Shown here in pieces: positions 11,188 to 24,700 of a DNA stretch of 64,000 nucleotides. The position numbers and the translations under genes are program-made. This DNA comes from Bidens hawaiensis. Lineage: Eukaryota; Streptophyta; Magnoliopsida; Asterales; Asteraceae. The stretch is taken from the NCBI GenBank assembly GCA_021521415.1, contig JAIQDT010014644.1, forward strand, positions 104,354 through 168,353, given 5' to 3'. Position 1 is the stretch's first letter; each line of letters opens with the position of its first letter. Below the pieces are notes generated by a model that worked only from the letters and a program-made list of their open reading frames with translations, made no database searches and was not told the DNA's origin.

Positions 11188-12505
11188 ATGGCAACTACTG
11201 CGGGCTCGGGCTCAGGCTCAGGCTCAGGCTCTCCTTGTGGTGCATGCAAGTTTCTTAGGAGAAAATGTGCTGCGGATTGCATCTTTGCACCTTATTTCTG
11301 CTCGGAACAAGGACCGGCTCGGTTTGCTGCCATTCATAAAGTGTTTGGTGCAAGCAATGTGTCGAAACTATTGCTTCATGTGCCTGCGGCTGATCGATGT
11401 GAGGCCGTTGTTACTATCGCATATGAAGCTCAAGCTAGGATCAAAGATCCTGTTTATGGTTGTGTTGCACATATCTTTGCCTTGCAACAACAGGTATATA
11501 TCATATATTACACATGTAAATATTATAAGTTTATAACCACCATTTTAATTCACTAGATGATCAAAAGCTATACATAAATACTTATGGTAAAAATTTTGTA
11601 ATATTATTACAAAAGTTAATGGTGTAATCTTATGTATATTAGGTATTTTTTTAAGTTGTAGGTGGTTTTGAGATGTGCTAAGTATTTCAAGTCATTTTTT
11701 TTCGAAGTTGTTATACAAATAGGCAGTTCGTTACACACCTATGAATGACTCAAAGGAAATCTGACAACGTTTTTTTTAGTTTGCTAGTGTGGCAAGCGAA
11801 CTTGACTTGAGTTTGCTTGTCAAAGGAGCGAATTACTCCATCGTCACTTCTTTTCAACGCAAAGATTTTATGAAGAGTAACGAGAGTTATCGTTGGCTTG
11901 AATTCGCCAGTCAAATGATGTAACTCTAGTTTAATTTGGTACTAATTATCCAAGTTTGCTTGCTACCGAAGTGAACTTAATAAAAAAGTTATAGATTTCT
12001 TTTGAGTTCGCTCATAAGTGTAGTGTCGTAGCGAGCCTATTTGTACAAAAACTTTATTAAAAAAATGTCTAGAATTACTTACAAGTTACAACATCTTTAA
12101 ATCTACAAAACCAACAAATTCAATCAAGGTTCTTTACTAATTAGATAATATGACAAAATTGCATGATCATAGGTTGCATGCTTACAAACACAACTAATGC
12201 AAATGAAAGCTCAAATGGCACAAGGATTCTACAATTCAAGAAACATAGAGACTCAATGGCCAGAATCTGATGTGTACCAAACATATCCACCTTTTACCGA
12301 TCTTATAAACGGAAACATATCGCCTCAAAGCTCGCTTGAGTCCATCGATCACAACAATGAAGGAATTGGTGTTCAAGAGAAACTAAATAGAGATGATGAT
12401 CATTATCATGACTTCTCTTTCCAACAAGTTTGCAAGAAGAGACCTTTTCCAAGTGATCAATTGAGTGAGCTTCAAGAACTTGCTGTTAGAATGATGAGAA
12501 ACTGA
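11188..12505 (+). CDS. LBD16: LOB-domain transcription factor, LBD16-like
   Basis: Nuclear DNA-binding regulator of the class-I LATERAL ORGAN BOUNDARIES family; Arabidopsis LBD16 promotes lateral-root initiation downstream of auxin. Two exons, 11188-11493 and 12173-12505, joined in phase 0 give 212 residues (Arabidopsis LBD16 is about 245). The zinc-finger-like C block is C-x2-C-x6-C-x3-C in [15 protein letters not shown]. The GAS block contains [12 protein letters not shown]. The leucine-rich coiled coil spans the splice junction (FALQQQ, then [17 protein letters not shown]). The C-terminus [14 protein letters not shown] closely follows the LBD16 ending, which separates it from the LBD17/29 branch. 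The ATG sits in ACCATGGC. The N-terminus carries a GS run from GGCTCA hexamer repeats, which may vary in length between individuals. The intron position is typical for the family. Confidence 0.9.
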
Positions 12506-12840
12506 TTCACTTTCTGTTTTTAGTAACCCTTGAGAGCCACTTTGCTTCATATGATCATTATGTTTTTCCTTTTTTTTTATATTAGCATCAAATCATATAG
12601 TTTGGAGTTTGCCTTTTAAACAATATATGTATATAGGGTTTTGAGTTAGAGCTTAAGTTAGTCTTCAAGAATTTCCTAGTTTACCATGCTATAAACCTTA
12701 GTTATGCATCTTTTTTTTCAGTGTATTATATTATTCTCGTGTTATCGTAGAATAAATTGGCCTATTTCGGCGACATTTGTCGTCACTATAGCCCATGTTA
12801 ATTTGTCGTCGAGATAGCTGTTGTCGCAACGTGTTGGACT

Positions 12841-13102
12841 CAGGGACGGTTCTGAGAGGGGGGGGGGGGGTTTACGATCTTACGAACCCTAGCTAGCTCG
12901 ATCACCTAGATAGGCCTGTTTTATTAAAATAATATATATATATATATATGTATTTTTAGTGTTTAAATTAAATCATCCAACTCTATTTTCATTTCTAAAA
13001 AAAATTAAAAATTGCGCAAACCATATCCCAATAAATAATTTTAAAAGATTAATTGTTTAAACTCGATAAAAAAACTTTTAATAATTTTTGAGGATGGCCC
13101 TG
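12841..13102. mobile_element. hAT-type MITE with a poly-G tract
   Basis: The ends CAGGGACGGTTCTGAG and, on the other strand, CAGGGCCATCCTCAAA are inverted. The flanks GTTGGACT and ATTGGGCT agree at 6 of 8 positions, compatible with a worn 8-bp target duplication. A run of about 13 G lies just inside the left end, at 12858-12870. The interior is AT-rich and non-coding. Confidence 0.5.
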
Positions 13103-15162
13103 ATTGGGCTAAAATAGCTAAAAGAATTCGCCACCATGCATATCTAGAGGCTAGATAGAGTTAGAACATTTGATAATAAGGACAATAATATTGGACACTC
13201 ATATATATCATATCTTTGACATTTTAGAAGGAACCCCTCCTTTTTTGGGTCATTTTGAAAAATTATCATCTACCAAGCTAGATCGTACGTCAGGAAGAAT
13301 TGAATAATAATAATATAATATATGTACATGATTTTTTGTATTTATCTAAGATAAATGTATGGATAATTGGAGTTTGAACCCACTAGTGTCTTTTCCCAGG
13401 ATTTTTAATTACTCATTCCCTATGCATACTCTATAGCAATAAACGTTTCCATGATATTATATAATTAAAATCATCATTCTAACTGGATTGTTATCCATCG
13501 TTCGACCGTTGTGACCAATAAAAACATAAATGAAGAATATATATTTTTTTGGAAAGACATGTCACAATGACAGCGAAAACTCTTCCGAAGAGTCATAAAA
13601 CATGTCATCTCTAATATTCAAGTTTGAATCCACTTATAGTGGTGTTGTCTACATTTTAAAGCGTAAACTCTTGACCACCCCACTAAAGTGGTGATAGCAG
13701 AATGTATGATCAAAATTTGTCGGATTTTCTTATGAAATATAAGGGTTTTCTGTTTAAATAAAAGGATTACCTTGACATGTGCTAACCAGTTATTGTCGAA
13801 AAGAAGAAAGCTATGATTAAACCCTAACCATAAGAAGTCACGGTCCCACCACTAAATTATTAGAATCGGTGCCCCGAATTCAACAACTTGCAGTGAAAAC
13901 ATGTACATACTTTAACCAGGTGGTTGTGGTTTAAATTTTACAGAGCAGTGTAATAATTTTAGAAGTAGAGTAGACGTAGCATATATAACGTGTATTTGTT
14001 AGTTAAGTTTTTAAAAAGACTTAATAGAATAGCTATATATATATATACATGGACCTACTTTATAGTATAAAGAATTATAAGGCGCTAATAAGATGGTTAA
14101 CCTAATATGAGCTATGTAACTAATAACATTTTTAATACGATAATTAACACGACATTGTATACCTATACACAGAAAGTGTTCCCTTCATTAATTATATGAC
14201 GACTTTAGTAGCTTTCATAAGTTTAATTAATCTAATAATTATTTAGATTTGTTTGGAAACCTTAGGTTAATCAATTCGTATTTAAATCATCTGAAAAGAA
14301 CAAGATCCAGAATTGTTATTTAAGTAGTATTTATTTTTAATTATTCAAGGAACTGATCTTAGAAAAATAGGTACACCGCATTAAACTAGTATAACACGAG
14401 TGGCCAATTATTCAATGTTCATTATTAAATAATAAAAACATGGTTTAATCTAAAAAAATAGTGTAACACGGGCGATGAGATTACTGTCTTCCACCAAAAT
14501 AGTGTAACTCTAACACGAGTGCCCAACGAATTCGGCTTCCTCTTCACCCTTTTTTACTTTTTAGTGAAGTTTCAAAAAAAAAAAAAAGTTGTTAACATTA
14601 TTAAGAAATATGTTCGGTTTGTGTTTACATGTGTAAGAAATATGTTATAATAAAAACTGAACTAATTATTTAAAAAAATAATAAAAAAATAAAAATAAAA
14701 ATAAATATTTAGTGTATGGCCCACATTTCCGACGAATACATATATATCTTAGTGTAAACGAAATGTTATCGTGGTGGGCTCAGTCCCGCCGGGCGGGTCG
14801 CTCTGCCCCGAACAGGTGGCAACCATGATTCTCTCAAAGGTATCAACGGTTGCATATTACCGTTCGACGAAAATATTTTTATTAAAAATATAATTTAAAC
14901 CTATAAATAAATACCCATTTTAACACTGAAAAAAAATTCAACCTGTCTTCTCTAAATGTTATAAAATTTTAGTGAAATTTTCATGTATTTTTATTATGCT
15001 TTTGAACACCACAATACAAGGTATGTGTGGGTGCTAGTCCGTTTGATGTGGCAACCCATAGACAAGCAGTGCCAAACGAGTAGGGTTGTAGTTGTGTGTC
15101 CGTCTAGGTGGGTTTGTGCCTACAAACGAGAAGGCTGCCGGGGAAATGGAGCCACCTTCTCT
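13103..15162. other. Intergenic DNA between the LBD genes (left part)
   Basis: AT-rich sequence without recognised genes. It includes short GC-rich patches such as 14775-14830 that look like small transposon remnants, and A-rich runs near 14577-14588 and 14670-14705. Confidence 0.5.
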
Positions 15163-15210
15163 CTATCTCTCTCTCTCTCACACACACACATATATATATA
15201 TATATATAAT
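15163..15210. repeat. Compound microsatellite (CT)n-(CA)n-(TA)n
   Basis: CT repeats pass directly into CACACACACA and TATATATA. The order is the same as in the PARP1 intron and near 37935. The surrounding 15010-15355 may be a worn MITE, but its ends are unclear. Confidence 0.8.
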
Positions 15211-16658
15211 TTTAATAATTTTTAATGAAGCCTGTGGAGGTTAATTTGGTCTCGTGGAAGAAAGTTAGAAGTATTTAAGAAATAAATTTAGAAAATGATG
15301 TGATGCTGATGTGATAATTTGTGAAATCCAACACTGTGGGTGTTCTTGTATTATAGTTTTTTAATAACTAAACCACAATATAACCCTTACTATAGTTTCA
15401 TTTGATGTGCTTTTGAAAAGCTTAATGAATAAATATTTATTTCTTGAACGTAATTAAAAACTTTGAAATAAAAATCTTGACCTTGACCCAATAATTACAC
15501 TTATACATTTTAATTATTATCAACTTGAGAGCATATAGTGCATTTAATTAATTAGTCCAAAAAGATAATGAAAAATAACTAGAAAACAAATCATATCAAA
15601 GTAGTAAAGGGATTCAAACTTCAAAAACCCCATAAACTAATAAATCTTTATGTACTTCGAGCCCATGACCCCAAACATTTCATTTAGTCAAAAGGTTGTC
15701 AAAAATTAAAGCGTGATTAGCACATATATATTAACGTTTGAAGAGCCCATCTTTAAGTTATTGAAAATTTACACAATAAAAATGATAACAATTATGTTAT
15801 AATATAAATAGTTTTTATATTAAAAAAATAGCATTTTAAGAAGAGTACGTGCCATGTGACAAACGGTACATTTAACCAATGTACACAATAAGTTTTCTGA
15901 ATTTACACCGTTTGGATATACCCCCTAAAGTATTTATACAATATAGATGTGTGTTCATTTAGATGGTGCGGGTGCGCGAGTAGAACCTACATATATAAAT
16001 GTACACCAATTCCTATCTCCTGTAAAATCGATGCATATTCGCATTTCATCTTCTCGTAGCATTCTATGCTTATTCGTATAAAACTTGGAGAAGAAGGAGC
16101 CGAGAAGAGGGTATCAGGAACAACTGGTTTTATTACGGGACAGCTCATGCATCATAGGTGTTGCTGCGTCTTGAGATCCTAATTGCTATGGTTCCGCTGC
16201 ATCACAAGGAGCAATTGTGACAAATATATAGCGGATTTGGGCGCTCTAGCCAAAACGAATCCTATTTCGGCCGATCAAATCACACACCGCAATATACTAG
16301 GTCTTCTAATTCGTTAAGAGGTTTATCTAAAAGATTCACATCCACTATAATCCAATGGAATTTGGAAACGAAGATATTTTGATTTGAAAATGATTTCAAT
16401 TTAAATCTGGGAACCGGCTAACAAACAAACATGTCATTTGGAAATTTCACTCATAAAGTAAGGTATGAGATTGTGATAAAAATACGTATGAAGTTTAAAA
16501 AACCTATGCAGTTTAAAACCCAATAATTTACAACATTTATTTTTAGCCCAAATAAACCCATTTGCCATTTAACCCAATATAAGGGGAAAAAAATTATGCC
16601 TGAAATTGTAAACAAAATTATATATTATATACATAAAAGAAATCACAATTAGTATTGG

Positions 16659-16665
<7 letters not shown>

Positions 16666-16712
<47 letters not shown>
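16666..16712. repeat. (TA)n microsatellite
   Basis: An uninterrupted TA dinucleotide run of about 46 bp. Confidence 0.9.
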
Positions 16713-16714
<2 letters not shown>

Positions 16715-17656
16715 GGTTATCGAATTTATATTTTACTTAAGGCTTATATTTTCGATTCTCGGGGACGACCATATTCGAGTGTCGAACTCACAACAACTAA
16801 TTGCAATCGACAATTAGGGTTTTATGAGGTTGTCAATCGTTCAAGTAATCAAGTCTAATACTCAAATGTCTATTTTCTATTTATTGTATATAATCTATTA
16901 ATTAAAAATCATATAGCATTCAATAAGTTTTAGGTTTGTCCAAATCGAGCAAGTCCAAGCCAATAAAATTAGGTCCCATCAAGAATCGTTTTAGTCTCAT
17001 CAAATCAATAGGTTTGTTCAACTGGTCATTGCCTAATTATATGATTAGATTGATATTTAGACTATATGCTTGATTATTGAATACTTATTATTGTCTTTCA
17101 CACTAATTATATGACTAGATTCATATTAAAACTATATGATTTAATTAGGATTTATCTAAGTATTTTAGGTGTGATTGAAAGTTTCTGGTTGACGCGCGCG
17201 AACTCTAATAGAATTTTTCATCAAAATTAACCCGCCGCTTACAATTTTTCATCAAAGTTATGGAGTTCACTTGATGGGGTACGGAGCGAATAACTTTCAA
17301 AAAACGCCTCAAAATACTTACTTAAATTCTAAACCAACTATTCATCTAAATTTGCAATTAATGCCAAGGACTCCTTGCTGCCACATGCATTTAGCTTACT
17401 GGTATTAGATTCATCTACATTGAACATCTTTAAGGTTTATATTCCTGAATTGCCAATTATAAAGAGTTAACAAGACATCTAGCTATATATATGTGCGTGT
17501 GTATATTCTGGCAGCTTTGATATATACCATTTTGTAGGCTATGGTACGATTTTTGTGACCGTGTATTGTATGTGGACTATTTGTGGAGCAGCCAATATTG
17601 GAGACAGGCATACATGTATCATCTTCAACTAATTAACAATTGGCAAGACCCTTGAG

Positions 17657-17924
17657 GCCTTGACACTTGCAAACATAAAACAATTAAAGTTCATATATAT
17701 TACTAGAAGATACATCCATGTTTTATGGATTGATAGAAAAACGAAAAGCGAATGTTAGCACCAGTACTTCAGACCCTTGACACTTACAAACATAAAACAA
17801 TTAAAGTTCATATAATCGCTAGAAGATACATCCATATTTTATGGAGTGTGTTTCATATCCTTTTGCTGCAAGTGTATGCAGGTCATGGATCGAAAAGCGA
17901 ATGTTAGCACTAGTACTTCAGACT
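17657..17924. repeat. Tandem duplication between the LBD genes
   Basis: Two adjacent copies, about 17657-17774 and 17775-17924, share CAAACATAAAACAATTAAAG, AGAAGATACATCCAT and AAAGCGAATGTTAGCAC. The second copy has about 30 extra bases near 17845-17890. No coding content. Confidence 0.8.
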
Positions 17925-18078
17925 CAAACACCAACATGAAAACTTTTAACCAAGACTTGAAATTAACATATACACTCACCTGGAGACCAAAGCTGGTAAT
18001 CATAATCTAGTTGAGGATTAAAACATCCAAAAGAAAAAAAAAACAATAGAAATCTTGAAGTAGAACTATAAGGAGTCC

Positions 18079-18335
18079 TATGATAATACTTAGGGTGATG
18101 GGAGTGGTTTTACCATCCCGATCATCTTGCTTCGGCCCCAATTGAGGCCGGGTGGTGTTCCCACTCCTGCCACCCAATATTCATCATCCATCCTAAAAGT
18201 CCACCCGTACCCACTCCATTTCTTCGTAATTTTGATCTTCACAGCGGGATGCTTTTGTGTCGATACCAAAGGCCGCCGGGGTGGTTTTCCCGGTGGTCCA
18301 AATGGTATCTTTCACCCTTTTAATTTTCTTTAGTA
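18079..18335. repeat. Probable MITE remnant
   Basis: A GC-richer block with GGGTGATGGGAGTGG at the left and CCGGGTGG, CCACTCC and GGTGG words throughout, which stands out from the AT-rich surroundings. Clear terminal repeats and a target duplication were not found, so the class is undecided. Confidence 0.3.
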
Positions 18336-18852
18336 AACTACATGGAGTTCGCTTAGAACGTAGCAAACTACCAAGCTGAATCCAAAACCACATTACACAC
18401 ACACAGACATGTACATAGGCAGACTAAAATATTGTTATTTAAGAGACAGAGCAGTTAGACACAGCCCTGCATGTACTAATTCATACCTATGCTATAGCAA
18501 GATCCACCTTTCATAGGAGAACTTCATAAGATCTGAAAGTTATTCTATAAAAACAAAGATTCAGTTGTTGATCATATAAAAGGTAATAAGTAATTATTAT
18601 ATAAGCTAATAGATTAAAACATAGCTAGGTCATTAAAACATAGCTCACAATTTGTGACCCAAACTTTATAAACTAATATATTAAAGGGATCATATCCAAA
18701 GATACACAAAATTTAGGGTTTCCAAACTTATGAACATATTCTAGGGTTTACTAACTATTAATCTTATTTTATAATAGGACACAAAATGGGATATCTTGGA
18801 TGGAGGTGGGGGCAAATGGTAAAGCAAATACCTAATTTGATAGAGTAACATA

Positions 18853-18855
<3 letters not shown>

Positions 18856-18920
<65 letters not shown>
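18856..18920. repeat. (AT)n microsatellite in the 3' region of the LBD17/29-like gene
   Basis: About 65 bp of AT dinucleotides, ending 39 bp downstream of the stop codon of the minus-strand LBD gene, so probably in its 3'UTR or terminator region. Confidence 0.9.
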
Positions 18921-18922
<2 letters not shown>

Positions 18923-18959
18923 AGCTGATCCCAAGCTGATCTTGATTATTATTTGGAAA

Positions 18960-19735
18960 CTAATGGTGCATATAGCCAAAAGCAACCGAATGAAGATCTT
19001 CGGAATTCTCTGAAGCCCATTGGTTGTTGTGACTTATTTTCATGTCCAACGAATCAATGGAGTAATTTGATCCTTCTTGGAAGCTGGAAAACGATCCTTC
19101 TTCTTCCTTGAGAAATGAATTCTCGTAGTTTTCGCCCATGGAGTTGAAATTCATGATGTTGTTCATATTGTTGCTACTCGATTTTCGATCAAATTGGGGG
19201 ATATTTATGCATGAATTTTCTAAATGTTGAAACCAAGTGTGCATATCTTGTGGAGGTGGAGGATAAGTTGAACTCGAACCATTGAGTACACTTTGAGCCG
19301 CTTGAGCTTTTAAAGAAGCTAGTTGGGATTGTAAGCTAACCACCTGTTAATTAGAATTAATTGGATTAATATATATAGCTAGCTAGCTAGGTAGCTATAG
19401 AATCAAGATTAGGGTTTCATTTTGATATATGTAGAAGAAGAGTTTATAATAATTACCTGTTGTTGAAGTGCGAAAATATGCGAAACGCAGCCATAAATGG
19501 GATCTTGAAGCCTTGCTTGAGCTTCATAAGCGATGGTAATGGCTGCTTCATAGCGACCGCTTACGGGTAAGTGAGCAAGAAGTTTGGAGACATTGCTTGC
19601 ACCAAATACCCTATGAATGGCTGCAAAATGGGCAGGGCCTTGTTCATGGCAGAAATAAGGGGCAAAAACACAACCCCTTACACATTTTCTTCTCAAGAAC
19701 TTGCAAGCACCACAAGGAGAACCTGATCCTGTCAT
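18960..19735 (-). CDS. LOB-domain transcription factor, LBD17/LBD29-like
   Basis: Class-I LBD nuclear DNA-binding protein; the Arabidopsis relatives LBD29 and LBD17 act with LBD16 and LBD18 in auxin-driven root formation and callus. Exon 1 is 19735-19457 and exon 2 is 19343-18960, joined in phase 0 to give 220 residues. The C block is [15 protein letters not shown], followed by [11 protein letters not shown]. The GAS block contains [12 protein letters not shown]. The coiled coil is [35 protein letters not shown] places it in the LBD17/29 branch rather than LBD16/18. The C-terminal half is rich in S, N and E, typical of an activation region, and ends in FGYMHH. It converges on the LBD16-like gene, with 6.5 kb between the stop codons. 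I cannot decide between LBD17 and LBD29 from the sequence alone. Confidence 0.88.
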
Positions 19736-19841
19736 CCTTAATGTTTAATTTTCAAGAAAATTTGATTCTTGAAATGTTTGATGATTAATTAGGAAATTGT
19801 GTTTAATTATTATGATCTTTGATGCAAACACTATCATCATG

Positions 19842-19847
19842 TATATA
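19842..19847 (-). promoter_or_regulatory. TATA box of the LBD17/29-like gene
   Basis: The minus strand reads TTTATATAC, 107 bp upstream of the ATG at 19735, a usual spacing for a plant TATA box with a short leader. Confidence 0.45.
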
Positions 19848-20388
19848 AACACAAGAGGGTGAGGGGTGGATCATATTGTTATGAATATTTTAACCACAAA
19901 TGGTTCCCTTAATGGCATACAGTTGGTATTATTTAATTTCAATGAGAAAAAAAACAAAAATCTTTTTGCTAGTTCAGCCCACACCCAACCCAACCTCTTT
20001 TCTTAATTTGTTTACTTAATTTGTAATTCCCCTGTAAGATTCCATTTCAAAATCCTTTGAACAAAAGAGTCACTACCCTGCAATCATACATCCCATCCAA
20101 TCCATACATACATCCGTGTATGCATGCATATAACATACATACATATATATATACACATACATATACTTGCATGCATGCATACGTACATACATTTGTGCAT
20201 ACACATCTTTTTATTATCTTTACAAGCTCAAAAGTACTAGGTCATGTGTTCATACATATTAACTTGTTTGATGAGTCATATATAATTATATATATACATA
20301 TATATATATATATACAACACAACTATATATTACATGTGTATCTTCATCAAGACGAAGTAAAATGAGAATATTATGTTTGATTAGACCG

Positions 20389-20560
20389 GCCGTTGTGGGA
20401 GGCGTTATCACGCCATGGTCACCTCACCACATCTTGTTAAACCACAATAACCCCGGCGCCATTTTCTTCCCCTCACCTCCAACGCCATGGGGTTAACGTC
20501 CAAGAGGCTCAAAAGTTGGGGTCCACCCCCAATAATTAACAACCAATCACATTTTTTATA
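20389..20560. repeat. GC-rich MITE-like remnant
   Basis: A patch with GGCCGTTGTGGGAGGCGTTATCACGCC at the left and CCAACGCCATGGGGTTAACG further in. Its composition differs sharply from the flanks. It lies about 650 bp upstream of the LBD17/29-like start codon, hence in its upstream region. Ends are not defined. Confidence 0.35.
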
Positions 20561-22155
20561 TTTTTGTTTTTTTTAATATATAATTAAACCTTATTAACTC
20601 ACAGCGCGCGTGTTAGAATGTTGGCTAGTTGAAGCACACCATTTACATGGTAGTGACACTGACATGCATAGCGTTGATGTGACTTTTTAACTAATCTTTG
20701 CTAGTTAAACCGCAACACGCAACCTTATAAAGAAAAACAACAAACTATACAATGCACATTAGTATACCGAAATTAATACACCTACAATTTAAGATAAAAA
20801 TAGAAAGAAACTAATGAAAATATTGAAGACTCGACAAACAATACGATGCACATTATTAAAAGCTATTGGTTGAGGAATACGTGCAAAAATGAAAGTGTAG
20901 GCTGTTTTCATAGAATATATTAATATAAAATTAAAATATAAACAATTCAAATGTCTTACGAAAATTTGACCAAGACAACCTGTCACATGTTTAAGTTAAG
21001 TGTTATAATAAGTTAGAGAAATTTGATTTATAAAAATATTTAACAGTTTATTATAAGAAATATGGAAGTTTGTAAGTATTAAGCATTTTACAAGTCGGCC
21101 TTCCACTGTTTAGACAACATGTCCCATTATCTAGACATTCTATGACTATATATATCCAAGTCGTACAAGTCTATTAGACTCATACGAGTGTCAGATGTTT
21201 GGACAACACTATACGAGCCGTATATAAACATATACGACTCGTATATAAGTCAAAAGGAGTGATATAGATCTATATGACTTAATCTGCCTATACAATCTGT
21301 ATACAATCATATGTACTCGTATTAGTTATTGCATCATGAGTACTATCAGTCTATATGCCTCATTATTGTATAATTTTTTTATTTATTAAAATTGTAACTT
21401 TTGATAGCTATATATCCATACGAGTTATTCATTTATAATGAACGACTTTGTTTGTTGTTGATACTTTTTATATATAATTATATATTTTTTTAATATAAGA
21501 TAAACAATCAATGCATGTATTAAGACAAACACTAAACAAATAAGTTAAACAAAACTACCAAAATAAGTAAATATAAGTTTGATCCATAAAAAAAGGGCCA
21601 CTAAAGTGTTCATGATCATGGTTGTGCCTGATATGGACATTGTTGTGGCGCTGAAGGTATCGGAACATCAAAACTATCAAGACGCGAATTCTCAGTCTAC
21701 CACCCATAATACCACATCTACATGTCGTCCATCTTGTCTACACTAACGAGTGAGATGCTTGAGCGCCTCACCAACTCGATGGGGGGACTCTTGCAACTCT
21801 AACAACACGTTTGCAGCTCGGGCTGATAATGCTACTGAGGTGGCAATGCTCTAGCTGTTCTTGAGGAGACATACTGCTAAATCACTCCATCCTCCATAGA
21901 GAATCATAGACCGCCTAGAAAATCCGTAGAGCATTGTCGATAAACCATCATCTCATGATAAACTTGTGAGCATTGTCGTTCGAAACTTCACATTACCAAT
22001 TTCAGCACAAAAGGCTACCAATGTAAGCTCCTCCATATTTACTCTGCCATTAAGAAATATTCAATTCTAGTCTTTCTTGATATGTATAAACCAGATAACT
22101 GAATATTTAGCTAATAATTAAAAATAGTCAGTTTTTCTCTTGCCATGACATCTAA
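20561..22155. other. Intergenic DNA without genes
   Basis: AT-rich. 21130-21330 contains many TATACGA and CGTATA words in both orientations. No coding region or defined transposon was seen. Confidence 0.5.
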
Positions 22156-22287
22156 CTGCTACCCATGACGTAGTGGTCTAGTGTAATGCTTTTTGTCGCT
22201 TCATAAGTGTAGTGATAGGTTTGAATCCTTGCAAGTGCAAGGTTAGGGGTATTTTTAATGAAGAATATTTGTCGTTAAAAAAAAATA
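22156..22287 (+). mobile_element. Short tRNA-derived SINE
   Basis: Box-A-like TGGTCTAGTG and box-B-like GGTTTGAATCC are about 50 bases apart. The element ends in an A9 run and is flanked by ATCTAA at 22150-22155 and 22288-22293. The length (about 130 bp) and the A tail suit a short plant SINE. Confidence 0.6.
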
Positions 22288-22293
22288 TCTAAT

Positions 22294-23399
22294 TATTGTT
22301 GTGCCCTTGTATTCGTCATCATGGCCGCATTTGAAGAAAAAAAACTTGATACCATGACATATGGCCTTTTTTTCAACCATTGGGTGATTACGTCGAAAAA
22401 AATCTCTCCATCTGTAGTAAGCACCCAATTCATCAAGACCTTTAGATCTTTAGAGAAACGAACAACCAAACAAAATACGATTTTGCTGGAAACGATAGTG
22501 TTAGATAATATAAACATAATGTCAAGATGTTACAGTACCTAATCGATAAAATCATTGATATCTTGCTAGAAAATTTACCACCTAATTGTAGATATTAATC
22601 GTCAAAACTTGACATCACTAACTAGTTTTGAATTGAAATTGATAATAAGTGTGTTGAAATGAATAAGAGGAAATGGGAACTGCACTAGTTTCATTGAATA
22701 GTTGTGCCGTGCCAAACAATTAACGGTGGAGCCTTGTATCGTGTCAAATAATTGACGGAATCTTGTATCGTGTTTAAAATCCGAGGTAATCTCATATCGT
22801 GTCACATAATCGATCACATGGTTGTTTATCATGTATGATAATCGGCATGGTTATCAAAGCAAACCTTCAAAGGCGTGCACGACTATGTGCTCATATAGCT
22901 CGTATAAAAAAAGAATCATATAGCCACCGATCTACATTTGGTTTTACACCTTTGAAGAATTGCCATGTATGAAATATTGTAGAAATCATATAAATCTAGA
23001 TGACTCATACACATCACAACAAATTGTTGTTAGGTTAAAAGGATGTGCCTTTTTTTAAACCCCCCATCTATTACATAACATAAATTATGTAATAGTTTCT
23101 ATTTGGTCCGAATAAAAAACTAACAAAGTTTAATAGAAAGTTAACCTGATTTGACATTAGGCTATTTATAAGAAAAAAAAAAGATAGATGTATAGGTAAT
23201 AGGTGTGCCATTATCCAAAGTGCACAATAGGGTTTGTGCCACACTATTTAAATTGGTAACATGCATGTGATTTACAGTTTAATTAATACTATAGTTACTC
23301 TTTTGGGTGTAATAATGTAATAGAATATATGTAATAAACTTTATCACCATTACACCCTATGTCCGGTGACGGAGTTGGAAATTTTTTTCCTATGTGTGT
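22294..23399. other. Intergenic DNA without genes
   Basis: No gene recognised. 22715-22830 has repeated GTATCGTGT and GTGCC words around TAATTGACGG, suggesting a degraded repeat. Confidence 0.45.
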
Positions 23400-24700
23400 G
23401 ATATGTTTCCGTGCTTAGAATTATTTTCAACCGGTGGTATGTGGGTGAAAGAACATGCTTTAAGTGTTTGATATTGAGTGTTTTAATTGTTTGTGTGCAT
23501 CAAACACGGGTATTTTGAGTGGTTTTATGATTACAGGTGTTTGGAGTTTAAAGGAACTAATTTGAAGTACTTATGAAGACAAGATATCAAGTTATGGATG
23601 GTGAGGAATCAAGTGACAGTAAAAAGGAAGCAATCGAGGGAGTTTGGAAGTCATTTGTGCGCGTTTAAAGTAAAATGGGCATGAGTTACGAGACCCATAA
23701 TATATGAATTTTGGGTTTCTCGACGAGGCGAGTGTGAAAATGGAATAAAAAGGACCGTAAGACAGAAGCTCCTATCCGTAGCCTACGGGTTTTCCGTAAG
23801 CTACGGGTTCCCGACCGTAGCTTACGTCCTAGTCTGACGGGAATTTGATTTTTGAAGACTTATGTTCCATATTTAATCCCGTTTAAACCCTAATTCGATT
23901 ATTCTTCATACCCTATCATATTGGGTTGATTTTGGAGTCTTTTTCCACCATACTAACACCTACCAATCATCATAATCATCCATGTTATCATTCGTTCAAC
24001 AATCAATGAAGCTATTTAAGATTAAGATGCAAGGTTAAATCTTATGCGATCATCTCAGGGAGTAGGATTGTGTTTGTAGCTATACTTTTGGTATTCTAAA
24101 CCTCGATATTGGATTTGGATTTGATTAACCATTCAGTAAGTTAACTTTTGATGCTTGTTTGTGCATTTAAATAGTTTTTGTAATTGAATGCTTTGAAGTT
24201 TTATCAGTTAGTTAATTTGTGGTCATCAACTTTTAGAATTAGGTTCTTAGAGTCATGGACCCGTTTATCTTTAACCATTAAGTCGATTACATTTATCAAA
24301 CCCTAAAGCTTGTAATCAAATAGGTTATTATTCATCCAAACCAATTATTCGGATTAAATTTTGTCAATCAGTAAGGTCAAATATTTAGTCTTTTGACTAT
24401 AGGTATAAACAAACGAGTTTTATAAATAGGTTTAATCAATTGGTCTAGTCTGCTTCACAACCTGAAACCTAGAGTTGGTTATTTTCTCATAATTGTTTAC
24501 GACTAAAAGTAACAGTGTTTTCATTTAACAAATCATTCAAATCGCTTGACGACGCCTGTCCACTTAGTTTAATAAATTATGTGTTTGATTAGCACTTCTA
24601 ATTGATTCCCTATGGATTCGATACCTTACTTGCCCTTGCTAGTAAATGTATTTTATAATTGTTTACGACAAAAAGTAACAGTCTTTTCATTTACCATTGA
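23400..24700 (+). mobile_element. LTR-retrotransposon-derived fragment
   Basis: The segment TTGATTCCCTATGGATTCG, followed by TACCTTACTTGCCCTTGCTA near 24600-24650, resembles the U5 end of many Gypsy LTRs. ATAATTGTTTACGAC plus AAAAGTAACAGT occurs twice, near 24490 and 24655. No TG/CA termini or target duplication could be fixed and no gag-pol coding is present. Confidence 0.4.

Noticed and set aside
16655..16858. Open frame beginning in a TA microsatellite
   Set aside because: The first third is translated TA repeat; no support for a gene.
20057..20365. Open frame of 102 codons
   Set aside because: Made of CATACA/TATATA microsatellite-like sequence (repeated H, Y, I, T); no family features.
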